Part shown: positions 26,231-36,115 of the stretch, piece by piece | Layout of the letters: each line of letters begins with the position of its first letter | How positions within the stretch are numbered: the stretch's first letter is position 1 | Made by a program: the position numbers and the translations under genes | Assembly (NCBI RefSeq): GCF_022809125.1 | Contig: NZ_JALGBI010000003.1 | Location: 558,001 to 622,000 of the forward strand | Direction: 5' to 3' | From: Variovorax terrae | Lineage (GTDB): Bacteria; Pseudomonadota; Gammaproteobacteria; Burkholderiales; Burkholderiaceae_C | Length of the DNA stretch: 64,000 nt | The notes under the pieces: model-generated | The model's database searches: none | The model's input: the letters and a program-made list of their open reading frames with translations, nothing else | What the model was told of the DNA's origin: nothing

Positions 26231-27247
26231 ATGCTGCGTTTCTTCCTGACGCGGGTCAGTCTCGTCATCCCGACCTTCATCGGCATGACGCTGCTCGCGT
26301 TCTTCCTGATCCGCATGGTCCCGGGCGACCCGATCGAGACGCTGGCCGGCGAGCGCGGCATCGATCCGGCGCGCCACGCCATGCTGCTCAAGGAATACGG
26401 GCTGGACCAGCCGGTGCTGGTGCAGTACGGCATCTACATCGGGCGCGTGCTGCAGGGCGACCTGGGCAAGTCCATCATCACGCAGGAGCCGGTCATCCGC
26501 GAGTTCCTGACGCTGTTCCCCGCCACCGTGGAACTGGCCCTGTGCGCGATCGTGTTCGCGCTGCTGCTGGGCATCCCGGCCGGCATCATCGCGGCGGTGC
26601 GGCGCAACTCGCTGTTCGACCACGGCGTGATGGCGGTCTCGCTGACCGGCTACTCCATGCCCATTTTCTGGTGGGGCCTGCTGCTGATCCTGTTCTTCTC
26701 GGTGCAGCTGGGCCTCACGCCGGTGTCGGGCCGGCTGTCGGTGCAGTACTTCATCGAGCCGACCACCGGCTTCCTGCTGATCGACTCGCTGCTGAGCGGC
26801 GACAAGGGCGCCTTCCTGTCCACGGTGCAGCACCTGATCCTGCCGACCATCGTGCTCGGCACCAATCCGCTCGCGGTGGTGGCGCGCATGACACGCTCGG
26901 CCATGCTCGAAGTGCTGGGCGAGGACTACATCCGCACCGCGCGCGCCAAGGGCCTGTCGGGTTTCCGGGTGGTGGCGATGCATGCGCTGCGCAACGCGCT
27001 GATCCCGGTGGTGACGGTGATTGGCCTGCAGGTGGGCGTGCTGTTCACGGGCGCGATCCTGACCGAAACCATTTTTTCCTGGCCCGGCGTCGGCAAGTGG
27101 CTGATCGAGGCCATCAGCCGGCGCGACTACCCGGTGCTGCAGGGCGGCATGCTGCTGCTGGGCGTGATGGTCATGCTGGTCAACCTGCTGGTCGACCTGA
27201 CCTACGGCATCATCAACCCGCGCATCCGGCAGCAGGCCGGGCACTAA
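26231..27247 (+). CDS. dppB: Dipeptide-type ABC transporter permease (DppB)
   Basis: A 338-residue inner-membrane permease opening MLRFFLTRVSLVIPTFIGMT. The EAA loop is VLGEDYIRTARAKGLSGFRV followed by HALRNALIPV, and the TETIFSWPGVGKWLIEAISR segment is strongly DppB-like. It is about 338 residues long, as in E. coli DppB. It is the first gene of a complete importer set (B, C, D, F, then the binding protein last). Assignment to dipeptides rather than longer peptides is from overall resemblance and is moderately sure. Confidence 0.9.
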   Translation: MLRFFLTRVSLVIPTFIGMTLLAFFLIRMVPGDPIETLAGERGIDPARHAMLLKEYGLDQPVLVQYGIYIGRVLQGDLGKSIITQEPVIREFLTLFPATVELALCAIVFALLLGIPAGIIAAVRRNSLFDHGVMAVSLTGYSMPIFWWGLLLILFFSVQLGLTPVSGRLSVQYFIEPTTGFLLIDSLLSGDKGAFLSTVQHLILPTIVLGTNPLAVVARMTRSAMLEVLGEDYIRTARAKGLSGFRVVAMHALRNALIPVVTVIGLQVGVLFTGAILTETIFSWPGVGKWLIEAISRRDYPVLQGGMLLLGVMVMLVNLLVDLTYGIINPRIRQQAGH

Positions 27248-27248
27248 T

Positions 27249-28160
27249 ATGGCGACCGTGCTGTCTCCCCGCGTTGACGCAGAGGCTCAGGGCCACAGCC
27301 CTCCCGGTCCGCTGCGCGAGTTCTGGAATGCGTTCTCGGCCAACCGCGGCGCGCTGCTCGGGCTGGCCGTGGTCGCGCTGGTATTGCTGGTGGCCCTGTT
27401 CGCGCCCTGGATCGCACCGCACCCGCCGGGTGAGACTCACAGCGAGGCTTTCCTGCAGCCGCCGTTCTGGCAGGCCGGCGGCTCCAGCACCTACCTGCTG
27501 GGCACCGATGCGATCGGGCGCGACATCCTCTCGCGCCTGATGCACGGGGCGCGGCTGTCGCTGTCGATCGGGCTGGCCGTGGTGCTGATCTCGGTGGCCG
27601 CCGGCATTGTGCTGGGGCTGGTGGCGGGCTTCTTCAAGGGCATTCTCGAAGTGGCGATCATGCGGCTGATGGACATCATCCTCACGCTGCCCAGCCTGCT
27701 GCTGGCCATCGTGATCGTGGCCATCCTGGGGCCGGGGCTGGTCAACGCCATGCTCGCCGTGGCCATCGTGGTGCTGCCGCACTATGTGCGCATCACGCGC
27801 GCCGCGGTGATCACCGAGGTGTCCAAGGACTACGTGACCGCCGCGCGTGTGAGCGGCGCGGGCACGCTGCGGCTGATGTTCAGCGAGGTGCTGCCCAACT
27901 GCGCGGCGCCGCTGATCGTGCAGGCCTCGCTGGGCGTGTCCACCGCCATCCTCGACGCGGCCGCGCTCGGCTTCCTGGGACTGGGCGCGCAGCCGCCGGC
28001 GCCCGAGTGGGGCACCATGCTGGCCGACGCGCGCGAATTCGTGCTGCGCGCCTGGTGGGTGGTGACCTTCCCGGGCCTGATGATCCTGGTCACCGTGCTG
28101 GCCTTCAACCTGCTCGGGGACGGCCTGCGCGATGCGCTCGACCCGAAATTGAAGCGATAG
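27249..28160 (+). CDS. dppC: Dipeptide-type ABC transporter permease (DppC)
   Basis: A 303-residue inner-membrane permease with the OppC N-terminal leader (REFWNAFSANRGALLGLAVV), the LGTDAIGRDILSRLMHGARL motif and the EAA loop VSKDYVTAARVSGAGTLRLM. The end LLGDGLRDALDPKLKR is typical of DppC. It starts 1 base after dppB. A family B repeat separates it from the ATPase gene, which is otherwise tightly linked in this operon. Confidence 0.91.
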   Translation: MATVLSPRVDAEAQGHSPPGPLREFWNAFSANRGALLGLAVVALVLLVALFAPWIAPHPPGETHSEAFLQPPFWQAGGSSTYLLGTDAIGRDILSRLMHGARLSLSIGLAVVLISVAAGIVLGLVAGFFKGILEVAIMRLMDIILTLPSLLLAIVIVAILGPGLVNAMLAVAIVVLPHYVRITRAAVITEVSKDYVTAARVSGAGTLRLMFSEVLPNCAAPLIVQASLGVSTAILDAAALGFLGLGAQPPAPEWGTMLADAREFVLRAWWVVTFPGLMILVTVLAFNLLGDGLRDALDPKLKR

Positions 28161-28164
28161 CATG

Positions 28165-28255
28165 AAGCACATCCCCAGGCTTCGCTTCACTGCGCCTTCC
28201 CCCTTGCAGGGGGCAAGACCAGCGGCCCGGCCAAGCCGGTTCCGCGGTGTTCCCG
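28165..28255 (+). repeat. Repeat family B, copy 1
   Basis: This GC-rich intergenic repeat has the family order CCCCAGGCT, a short palindrome, CCCCCTTGCAGGGGG, then ACCAGCGGCCCGGCCAAGCC and GGTTCCGCGG. It lies between dppC and dppD inside an operon. Related copies are at 32815 (inverted), 37618 and 39759. Confidence 0.75.
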
Positions 28256-28285
28256 CGACAAACCTTTCGCGCAGGAGCCGCTGAC

Positions 28286-29307
28286 ATGCCCTTGCTGGAC
28301 ATCGAAGACCTGCACGTCGAATTTCCTACGCAAGCCGCGGTGATGCACGCCGTCGAAGGCGTGAGCTTGCGCCTGGAAGAAGGCGAGGTGCTGGGCATCG
28401 TGGGCGAGTCGGGCTCGGGCAAGAGCGTGACCATGATGGCGCTGATGGGCCTGATCGCCGCGCCGGGCCGGGTGCGAGCCGCGCGCCTGCGCTTTGCCGG
28501 GCACGACCTGCTGGGGCTGTCCGATGCGGCGCGCCGGCGCCTGACCGGCAAGGACGTGGCCATGATCTTCCAGGAGCCGACCACCAGCCTCAACCCCTGC
28601 TTCACCATCGGCTTCCAGCTGATGGAGACGCTGCGCCTGCATCTGCACCTGGACCGGCGCGCGGCGCGCCATCGCGCCGTCGAGTTGCTGGAGCAGGTGG
28701 GCATTCCCGCGCCCGAGATGCGGCTCAAGGACTACCCGCACCAGCTCTCGGGCGGCATGAACCAGCGCGTCATGATCGCCATGGCCATCGCCTGCAACCC
28801 GCGCCTGCTGATCGCCGACGAGCCGACCACGGCGCTCGACGTGACGATCCAGGCCCAGATCCTCGATCTGCTGCGCAACCTCCAGAAGGAACGCGGCATG
28901 GCCCTGGTGCTGATCACGCACAACATGGGCGTGGTCAGCGAGATGGCGCAGCGCGTGGCGGTGATGTATGCCGGCCAGGTGGTGGAGCAGCGCCCGGTGG
29001 CCGATCTGTTTGCCGCGCCCCAGCACCCCTACACTGAGGCCCTGCTGGCGGCCCTGCCCGAGCGCGGCGCGGCCAATGGCCGGCTGGCCACCATCGCGGG
29101 GGTGGTGCCGGGCCTGTACGACCGGCCCGCCGGCTGCCTGTTCGCGCCGCGCTGCGCCTACGCCACCGAGCACTCGCGCGCGGTGCGCCCCGAGCTGCGC
29201 GACTGGCAGGGCGGCCAGGTGCGCTGCCACTACCCGCTGGGCGATCCGCAGCGCGAAGCCGCCCGGCGGCGCGACGGGCCGCTGCCGGCCGATGTGGAGC
29301 GGGCCCC

Positions 29308-29311
<4 letters not shown>
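28286..29311 (+). CDS. dppD: Dipeptide-type ABC transporter ATP-binding protein (DppD)
   Basis: A 341-residue ATPase with Walker A GESGSGKS, signature LSGGMNQR, Walker [14 protein letters not shown] and the C-terminal Cys-rich [16 protein letters not shown] segment of OppD/DppD proteins. I chose ATG 28286 (GGAG just upstream) because [13 protein letters not shown] is the normal start; the frame extends to 28247 into the repeat. The gene ends in an ATGA overlap (29308-29311) with dppF, so the two ATPases should be made in equal amounts. Confidence 0.92.
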
Positions 29312-30273
<962 letters not shown>

Positions 30274-30351
30274 CCGGGTTTTCCCTTGGGCCCGCCTGCC
30301 CATAATGTTCCCCTGGCCCGCGGGCCGCTTTAACCATCGAAGGAGTCAACC

Positions 30352-31980
30352 TTGAAACCGTCAAATCATCACAAGTCGTTTGGCAAGCGTTTCGCGCTCG
30401 CTGCCCTGGCCTTGCCCGTCCTGCTGGCCACGGCTGGCGTGTCGGCCAAGACACTGGTGTTCTGCTCCGAGGGCAGTCCCGAGAATTTCTACGCAGCGGT
30501 GAACACCACCGGCACGTCCTTCGACGCCACCACGCAGGTCTACAACAGCGTGGTCGAGTTCGAGCGCGGCGGCACCAAGGTGGTGCCGGGCCTGGCCGAG
30601 AAGTGGGACATCTCGGCCGATGGCATGGAGTACACCTTCCACCTGCGCAAGGGTGTGAAGTGGCACAACACCAACAAGAACTTCAAGCCCACGCGCGACT
30701 TCAACGCCGACGACTTCATCTTCTCCATCGAGCGGCAGTGGAAGGAGAACGATCCCTACTTCCGGGTCACCAGCCCCAACCACTCCTACTTCAACGACAT
30801 GGGCATGCCCAAGCTGCTCAAGTCGGTGGACAAGGTGGATGAGTACACGGTCAAGATCACGCTCAACAAGCCCGAGGCGCCGTTCCTGGCCAACCTGGCC
30901 ATGCCCTATGCCGGCATCCAGTCCAAGGAATACGCGATCGCCATGCTCAAGGCCGGCACGCCCGAGAAGATCGACCAGGAGCCGATCGGCACCGGCCCGT
31001 TCTACCTCGTGCAATACCAGAAGGACGCGATCGTGCGCTTCAAGGCCTTCCCGCAGTACTGGGCCGGCAAGGCCAAGATCGACGACCTGGTGTTCTCGAT
31101 CACGCCCGACGCCTCGGTGCGCTGGGCCAAGCTGCAAAAAGGCGAATGCCATGTGATGCCCTACCCCAACCCGGCCGATCTCGATGCCATGCGCAAGGAC
31201 CCGAAGGTGCAGGTGCTCGAGCAGCCCGGCCTGAACGTGGGCTACCTGGCCTACAACACGCAGAAGAAGCCGTTCGACGACGTGCGCGTGCGCAAGGCGA
31301 TCAACATGGCGATCAACAAGAAGGCCATCATCGACGGCGTCTACCTGTCGACCGGCGTGGCCGCCAAGAACCCGATTCCGCCGTCGATGTGGTCGTACAA
31401 CGACGCGGTCAAGGACGACCCCTTCGATCCCGAAGCCGCCAAGAAGCTGCTGGCCCAGGCCGGCTTTCCCAACGGCTTCTCCACCGACCTCTGGGCCATG
31501 CCGGTGCAGCGCCCCTACAACCCGAATGCCAAGCGTATTGCCGAGCTGATGCAGGCCGACCTGGCCAAGATCGGCGTCAAGGCCGAGATCAAGAGCTTCG
31601 AGTGGGGCGAGTACCGCAAGCGCATGCAGGCCGGTGAGCACCAGATGGGCATGCTGGGCTGGACCGGCGACAACGGCGATCCGGACAATTTCCTCTACAC
31701 TCTGCTGGGCTGCGCCTCGGCCCAGTCGGCCAGCGGCAGCAACGTGGCCAAGTTCTGCTACCAGCCCTATGAGGAGCTGGTGCTCAAGGCCAAGAACGTG
31801 TCCAAGCAGGCCGACCGCGATGCCCTGTACAAGAAGGCCCAGGTGATCTTCAAGGAGCAGGCGCCCTGGTTCACCATCGCCCACGCGGTGCAGCTCAAGC
31901 CGGTGCGCAAGGAAGTGATCGACTACAAGCTCAGCCCGTTCGGGCGCCACACCTTCTACGGTGTGGACATCAAGGAATAG
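30352..31980 (+). CDS. dppA: Periplasmic dipeptide-binding protein (DppA-type, SBP family 5), TTG start
   Basis: A 542-residue periplasmic receptor for the upstream importer. The only reasonable start is the TTG at 30352, since GAAGGAG lies 6 bases upstream and the frame then opens with a signal peptide ([20 protein letters not shown], cleavage near VSA-K). Family landmarks are [40 protein letters not shown] and [20 protein letters not shown], which is very DppA-like. The last gene of the operon, it is closed by a perfect 12-bp terminator. A TTG start may limit or balance receptor synthesis, though the ribosome site is strong. Confidence 0.92.
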   Translation: MKPSNHHKSFGKRFALAALALPVLLATAGVSAKTLVFCSEGSPENFYAAVNTTGTSFDATTQVYNSVVEFERGGTKVVPGLAEKWDISADGMEYTFHLRKGVKWHNTNKNFKPTRDFNADDFIFSIERQWKENDPYFRVTSPNHSYFNDMGMPKLLKSVDKVDEYTVKITLNKPEAPFLANLAMPYAGIQSKEYAIAMLKAGTPEKIDQEPIGTGPFYLVQYQKDAIVRFKAFPQYWAGKAKIDDLVFSITPDASVRWAKLQKGECHVMPYPNPADLDAMRKDPKVQVLEQPGLNVGYLAYNTQKKPFDDVRVRKAINMAINKKAIIDGVYLSTGVAAKNPIPPSMWSYNDAVKDDPFDPEAAKKLLAQAGFPNGFSTDLWAMPVQRPYNPNAKRIAELMQADLAKIGVKAEIKSFEWGEYRKRMQAGEHQMGMLGWTGDNGDPDNFLYTLLGCASAQSASGSNVAKFCYQPYEELVLKAKNVSKQADRDALYKKAQVIFKEQAPWFTIAHAVQLKPVRKEVIDYKLSPFGRHTFYGVDIKE

Positions 31981-32001
31981 GCGGCGCACGCGCGTATCCT
32001 C

Positions 32002-32038
32002 GGCCCTGGCGCCTCGCGGCGCCAGGGCCTTTTTCTTT
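32002..32038 (+). terminator. Strong rho-independent terminator after dppA
   Basis: The perfect 12-bp stem GGCCCTGGCGCC / GGCGCCAGGGCC with loop TCGC is followed by TTTTTCTTTT. It separates dppA (stop 31980) from the nucleosidase gene (start 32054), so the latter probably depends on its own promoter or on read-through. Confidence 0.9.
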
Positions 32039-32053
32039 TGGGAGCGACCTGCC

Positions 32054-32752
32054 ATGACCATCGCCATCGTCAGTGCCATGCACGAGGAACTCGCCGCCGT
32101 GCTCCGGCTCCTGCCCGAAGAGCACCGGCAGGTGGCGGCGGGGCGCGAGTTCTGGCGCGGGCGCCTGCACGGCCACGAGGTGGTGGTCGTGCTCTCGCGC
32201 ATCGGCAAGGTGGCGGCGGCGACCACCGCCACCGCGCTGATCGAGCGCTTCGGCGTGGAGCGCATCGTTTTCACCGGCGTGGCGGGCGGGCTGGCGCCGG
32301 GCGTGCATGTGGGCGACGTGGTGGTGGCCGACAGCTTCCTGCAGCACGACCTCGACGCCTCGCCGATCTTTCCGCGCTACGAGGTGCCGCTCTACGGCAC
32401 CAGCCGCTTCGCCACCGACGGCGCGCTCACCGCCACGCTGGCGGCCGCGGCCCGCGCCGCCCTGCCGGGCACCGCGCTGCACCGGGGGCTGGTGGTCAGC
32501 GGCGACCGCTTCGTGGCCACCACGGTGGAGAGCCGCGCGCTGCAGGCGGCGCTGCCCGAGGCGCTGGCGGTGGAAATGGAGGGCGCGGCGATCGCCCAGG
32601 TCTGCCACGACTACGGCGTGCCGTTCGCCGCGGTGCGGACCATCTCGGACCGCGCCGACGACGAGGCGCACGGCGATTTCACGCGGTTCGTCGAGGAGGT
32701 GGCCAGCCGCCATTCGGCCGCCATGGTCGCGGCGCTGCTCAGGATGCTATGA
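32054..32752 (+). CDS. mtnN: 5'-methylthioadenosine/S-adenosylhomocysteine nucleosidase
   Basis: A 232-residue cytoplasmic enzyme that hydrolyses MTA, SAH and 5'-deoxyadenosine to adenine plus the thioribose part, keeping methyltransferases free of product inhibition. The PNP/MTAN fold is clear: start MTIAIVSAMHEELAAVLRLL with the catalytic Glu in HEE, GVAGGLAPGVHVGDVVVAD, the substrate Glu in VEMEGAAIAQVC, and the catalytic Asp in TISDRADDEA. It lies just after the dppA terminator. Its final codons and stop (Met-Leu-stop) lie inside a family A repeat, which therefore supplies the gene end. Confidence 0.92.
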   Translation: MTIAIVSAMHEELAAVLRLLPEEHRQVAAGREFWRGRLHGHEVVVVLSRIGKVAAATTATALIERFGVERIVFTGVAGGLAPGVHVGDVVVADSFLQHDLDASPIFPRYEVPLYGTSRFATDGALTATLAAAARAALPGTALHRGLVVSGDRFVATTVESRALQAALPEALAVEMEGAAIAQVCHDYGVPFAAVRTISDRADDEAHGDFTRFVEEVASRHSAAMVAALLRML

Positions 32753-32808
32753 ATTTAATAGCTAGAAATGACCGCCCGACAAGGACGTCGGCCTGATTTG
32801 ACCTAAAA
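32746..32808 (+). repeat. Repeat family A, copy 3 (overlaps mtnN stop)
   Basis: GCTATGAATTTAATAGC starts the copy, followed by AAATGACCGCCCGACAAGGA, CGTCGGCCTGATTTGACC. It matches the consensus almost throughout. The mtnN stop codon TGA (32750-32752) is within the hairpin. It lies between the convergent mtnN and corA genes and is followed directly by an inverted family B copy. Confidence 0.85.
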
Positions 32809-32814
32809 GGCTAC

Positions 32815-32909
32815 TTCAACCGGCCGCGCCGGCGGGAACGCGCGGGACCGGCTTTGCCGGCCCGCTGCGTTGCCCCCTTGAGGGGGAAGGGCGGAGCCCT
32901 TCGGGGGTG
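32815..32909 (-). repeat. Repeat family B, copy 2 (inverted), flanked by a duplication of the corA tail
   Basis: On the minus strand it carries the family elements CCCCCGAAGGGC, CCCCCTCAAGGGGG, and GGGCCGGCAAAGCCGG. It is flanked by direct repeats of about 27 bases: 32809 onward matches 32910 onward (CTATTTCAACCAGCCGCGCC in the right copy), and the right copy encodes the C-terminus of CorA. Confidence 0.7.
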
Positions 32910-32911
32910 GG

Positions 32912-33898
32912 CTATTTCAACCAGCCGCGCCGGCGGAAATACCACATGGGCACCAGCGCGCTGGCCACCATGAGCGCAATCGCATAGGGGTAGCCCATGG
33001 CCCAGTCGAGTTCGGGCATCATCTTGAAGTTCATGCCGTAGACGCTGGCGATCAGCGTCGGCGGCAGCAGCGCGACACTGGCCACCGAGAAGATCTTGAT
33101 GATCTTGTTCTGGTTAATGTTGATGAAGCCGACCGTGGCGTCCATCAGGAAGTTGATCTTGTCGAACAGGAAGGCGGTGTGGTTGTCCAGCGACTCGATG
33201 TCGCGCAGGATCTGGCGCGCCTCCTCGAACTGCTCGGCGTTGAGCATCTTGCTGCGCATCATGAAGCTGACCGCGCGCCGCGTGTCCATCACGTTGCGGC
33301 GGATGCGTCCGTTCAGGTCTTCCTGGCGCGCGATCGCGCCCAGCACCTCGCCGGCCAGCGAGTCGGTCACGTCGCCCGAGAGCACCAGCTTGCTGGCCTC
33401 CTCCAGCTCGTCGTAGATGTTCTCCAGCGTGTCGGCCGAGTACTCGGCGTCGGCGTCGAACAGCTTGAGCAGCACTTCCTTGGCATCCTCGATCAGCCCC
33501 GGCGCGCGGCGTGCGCGCATGCGCAGCAGGCGGAACACCGGCACGTCCTCGTCGTGGATCGAAAACAGCACGCCGCGGCTCCTGAGCCCGGTGTTGTGCT
33601 GGTTCAGGATGAAGGCCACGCGCACCGCGCGCGGCGCCTCGTCGTCGGCGATCAGGAAGTCGCTGCGGATGTGCAGCTCGCCGTTGTCTTCCTCATAGAA
33701 GCGCGCGGACTCCTCGATGTCCTCGTCCATCGCGTCCTCGGGGATGGACAGGCCATAGTACTGCTTGACCCAGCGCTTTTCCTCGACGGTGGGGGCTTCG
33801 AGGTCGACCCAGATCGGCTGGAATTTGGAGAGCTCTTCCAGCGACTCGATCTCTTCCTGGAAGAGCCGGCCGTTGGCGAGCGTGAAGATGTTGAGCAT
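32912..33898 (-). CDS. corA: Magnesium/cobalt transporter CorA
   Basis: A 328-residue inner-membrane channel for Mg2+ and Co2+. The large N-terminal cytosolic funnel domain is followed by two membrane spans near the C-terminus, with the signature YGMNF in the loop between them (VASVYGMNFKMMPELDWAMG). The protein ends in WYFRRRGWLK, a positively charged tail. I chose ATG 33898 because MLNIFTLANGRLFQEEIESL is the normal family opening; the frame runs to 33976 with no family sequence. Its 3' end forms one side of a direct repeat that flanks a family B element. Convergent with mtnN. Confidence 0.95.
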   Translation of the reverse strand: MLNIFTLANGRLFQEEIESLEELSKFQPIWVDLEAPTVEEKRWVKQYYGLSIPEDAMDEDIEESARFYEEDNGELHIRSDFLIADDEAPRAVRVAFILNQHNTGLRSRGVLFSIHDEDVPVFRLLRMRARRAPGLIEDAKEVLLKLFDADAEYSADTLENIYDELEEASKLVLSGDVTDSLAGEVLGAIARQEDLNGRIRRNVMDTRRAVSFMMRSKMLNAEQFEEARQILRDIESLDNHTAFLFDKINFLMDATVGFININQNKIIKIFSVASVALLPPTLIASVYGMNFKMMPELDWAMGYPYAIALMVASALVPMWYFRRRGWLK

Positions 33899-34072
33899 GG
33901 CAATGAAAGGGGACAGGCCTGATGACTCGAAAGAACGGTGACGCTGGGGTGGGGCGCTTTCGAACAAATCAGGCACAGGCCCAATCCATTTCGAAAGCTA
34001 CCGACTGGGGTAGGTTTCCAAGGGAATGCTCGCAACAAAGGATGACAGCGCAATTATCTCACCGCGCCCGGT

Positions 34073-35275
34073 TCACGAGCCCGCGAAGAAGGCCAGCAGC
34101 TGGGCCTTGCGCGCATAGGCGTCCTGTTCGCCCAGCGCAACCAGCGTCTGCACGAAACCCGGCTCGAACAGCAGGTAGCTCGACAGCCCGGCGCCGCCGC
34201 GCAGGCCGCCGAGGCCGCTCAGCGCGTTGCGCACGGAGACCGGCAGCTCGCGCAGGTGGGCCTGCGCGATGGCGTCGAGCGACTGTGAGGGCTGCAGCGC
34301 CAGCACCTCCACGCCGCGGTAGGGCAGCACGGCCGCCACTTCGCGTGGCAGCTGGCGCAGGGTCTGCGAGATGCGCTGGGCCTGCTCCACGTCGGCCTGC
34401 AGCGTGTCATGGAACACGCTGGCCATGGCGTGCCCGGCGATGTTGCCGAGCGAGGGCATGCGGGCCGGGCCGCTGGGCGCGGCGCTGGCGAAGCCCGAGC
34501 GCTGCGGCTGGCCCACGCCGACCACCAGCACCTTGTGGGCTCCGAGGTGGATGGCCGGCGACAGCGGCGAGATCTGGCGCATCGAGCCGTCGCCGAAGAA
34601 CTCGCGCTGCCCGTCCACCCACAGCGGCGTGGCCGGGAAGAGGAAGGGGATGGCGCTGGAGGCCATCAGGTGTTCGATGGTGATGGGCTGGAAATCGGCG
34701 CGCCGGCCCGGGCGGTTCCAGGGCGGCGCGGTCTCGTCGTGGGCGGTATGGCAGAACGTCCAGTGCACGCCGCTGGTGTAGCTGGAGGCCGTGACGGCGA
34801 GGGCATCCAGCGTGCGGGTGCGCAGGGCTTCCTCGATGCCCGGCAGCGACACGGCGTGGTGCAGCGTGTCCACCAGCGGCATGTTGTCGAGCAGGGCGCC
34901 GTGCCGCCGCGCATGGCGCGACAGGCTCAGCGCCGCCAGCAGCTTGCTGGCGCGCACCAGCGGCGACACCTTGAATTCATAGACCGCGGACGAACGGATC
35001 CGGCTCCAGAACTGCGCCAGCTGCTCGAACGCCTGCAGCCCCGTGGTGGCCGCGCCCGCCAGGTAGGCCGCGTTCAGCGCGCCCGCCGAGGTGCCGACCA
35101 GCACCTGGAACGGAAACTTCGCCGCGGGCGCGCCCTGCAGTCCCAGCATGGCCGCCAGGGCCTGCAGCACGCCCACCTGGTAGGCCGTGCGGGCGCCGCC
35201 GCCCATCAGGACCAGCGCCGTGGTGGGGCGCGAGGGGCGGGTCAGGCCCGCGTTGATGATGGTGTTCAGGCTCAT
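34073..35275 (-). CDS. Patatin-like phospholipase family protein
   Basis: A 400-residue hydrolase of the patatin/RssA type. The oxyanion segment GGGAR is at residues 25-29 and the nucleophile elbow GTSAG at 61-65 (Ser63). The catalytic Asp is probably in EFFGDGSMRQISPLSPAIHL, where the usual DGG is DGS. No signal peptide is visible, so it is probably cytoplasmic or membrane-associated. Such proteins hydrolyse phospholipid acyl esters. The gene stands alone, divergent from hpf with 369 bases between them. Confidence 0.88.
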   Translation of the reverse strand: MSLNTIINAGLTRPSRPTTALVLMGGGARTAYQVGVLQALAAMLGLQGAPAAKFPFQVLVGTSAGALNAAYLAGAATTGLQAFEQLAQFWSRIRSSAVYEFKVSPLVRASKLLAALSLSRHARRHGALLDNMPLVDTLHHAVSLPGIEEALRTRTLDALAVTASSYTSGVHWTFCHTAHDETAPPWNRPGRRADFQPITIEHLMASSAIPFLFPATPLWVDGQREFFGDGSMRQISPLSPAIHLGAHKVLVVGVGQPQRSGFASAAPSGPARMPSLGNIAGHAMASVFHDTLQADVEQAQRISQTLRQLPREVAAVLPYRGVEVLALQPSQSLDAIAQAHLRELPVSVRNALSGLGGLRGGAGLSSYLLFEPGFVQTLVALGEQDAYARKAQLLAFFAGS

Positions 35276-35644
35276 GGATGACGCTTCGCGGTGGGCCGGC
35301 CTTGCGGGCCTGGCCTGCGGCCGGATGCCGCGGGTGTCGCGATGTTAGGGCCTCAACGGGTTTTGGGGGCAGGTCGCCGGCACCGAGGTGGAGTGCCGGC
35401 GCGCGGATTGACCCTGCCGCACGCTCGGGTTGGGGCTGCCCGCCGTTGTGGCCGCGATGAAAACCCGAGCCTTTTCAACCACTTGCGGCCGGCCTGACAA
35501 ATGGTTGCAGCGTCGTGGCGCGGGCTTGGCGGAAAACCGATTGCATTTCGGTTTTAGAGGGCGCATAGTGGTTCGACCTTCAGCGTTCGGCTGCCACCTC
35601 GCAAGGGTGGCGATTTCAACCCAGAGAGCAACAGGAGGCTACTC
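35276..35644. other. Intergenic region upstream of hpf; expected rpoN absent
   Basis: These 369 bases hold no convincing gene. In many betaproteobacteria rpoN directly precedes hpf; it is missing here and no remnant was recognised. The right part holds a candidate promoter (35541-35569) and a hairpin GCCACC-TCGCAAG-GGTGGC at 35593-35611, just before the AGGAGG ribosome site of hpf. That hairpin would be in the hpf leader RNA. Confidence 0.5.
35541..35569 (+). promoter_or_regulatory. Candidate sigma70 promoter for hpf
   Basis: TTGCAT (35541-35546), a 17-base spacer and CATAGT (35564-35569) lie about 75 bases before the hpf start, in the only AT-richer part of this gap. A leader hairpin follows at 35593-35611. 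Confidence 0.4.
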
Positions 35645-35974
35645 ATGAACCTGACGATCAGCGGTCACCACCTCGAAGTCACCCCCGCCTTGCGTACCTA
35701 TGTGAAGACCAAGCTTGATCGAATTACCCGGCACTTTGACCAGGTCGTAGATGTCAAGGTGCTGCTCACCGTGGAGAAACTGAAGGAAAAGCAACGACGA
35801 CAACGCGCCGAATGCAATATTCACGTCAAGGGCAACGACATGTTCGCCGAAAGCTCGCATGCCGACCTCTATGCCGCCGTGGATGAACTGGTCGACAAGC
35901 TCGACCGCCTCGTGGTGCGCCACAAGGACCGCCTGCAGGACCACCATCACGAAGCGCCCAAGCGCCTGATGTAA
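35645..35974 (+). CDS. hpf: Ribosome hibernation-promoting factor, short form
   Basis: A 109-residue protein of the S30AE/HPF family that binds the ribosome decoding region and promotes 100S dimers in stationary phase. The sequence [20 protein letters not shown], followed by [20 protein letters not shown] and a basic C-terminal helix ([20 protein letters not shown]), is typical. The His-rich tail and short length match beta/gamma-proteobacterial HPF. ATG 35645 has an AGGAGG site. It heads the hpf-ptsN-hprK group but is followed by a terminator before ptsN. Confidence 0.95.
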   Translation: MNLTISGHHLEVTPALRTYVKTKLDRITRHFDQVVDVKVLLTVEKLKEKQRRQRAECNIHVKGNDMFAESSHADLYAAVDELVDKLDRLVVRHKDRLQDHHHEAPKRLM

Positions 35975-36012
35975 GGCCGCGCCACCCACCCCGTCGCCAA
36001 GACGCCAACACA

Positions 36013-36041
36013 AGCCGCCCGGGCAACCCGGCGGCTTTTTT
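36013..36041 (+). terminator. Rho-independent terminator after hpf
   Basis: A GC-rich stem AGCCGCC(C)GGG / CCCGGCGGCT with loop CAA, one bulged C in the left arm, runs straight into a T-run (36036-36041). It separates hpf from the ptsN promoter. Confidence 0.8.
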
Positions 36042-36072
36042 GTGCGCTTTCCCGCAGGAAGACTGTGTTTTA

Positions 36073-36100
36073 TTGCACCCCGGCGCGGCAGGTGCATAAT
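36073..36100 (+). promoter_or_regulatory. Candidate sigma70 promoter for ptsN
   Basis: TTGCAC (36073-36078), a 16-base spacer and CATAAT (36095-36100) end 15 bases before ATG 36116, giving a very short leader. It follows the hpf terminator directly, so ptsN and hprK probably have this promoter of their own. Confidence 0.55.
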
Positions 36101-36115
36101 CGGCAACCCGACACC

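Noticed and set aside
35524..35546. Possible sigma54 promoter before hpf (GG-N10-GC spacing around GCGGAAAACCGATTGCA)
   Set aside because: The -24 element lacks the TGGCAC consensus and a sigma70-like pair fits the same stretch better.
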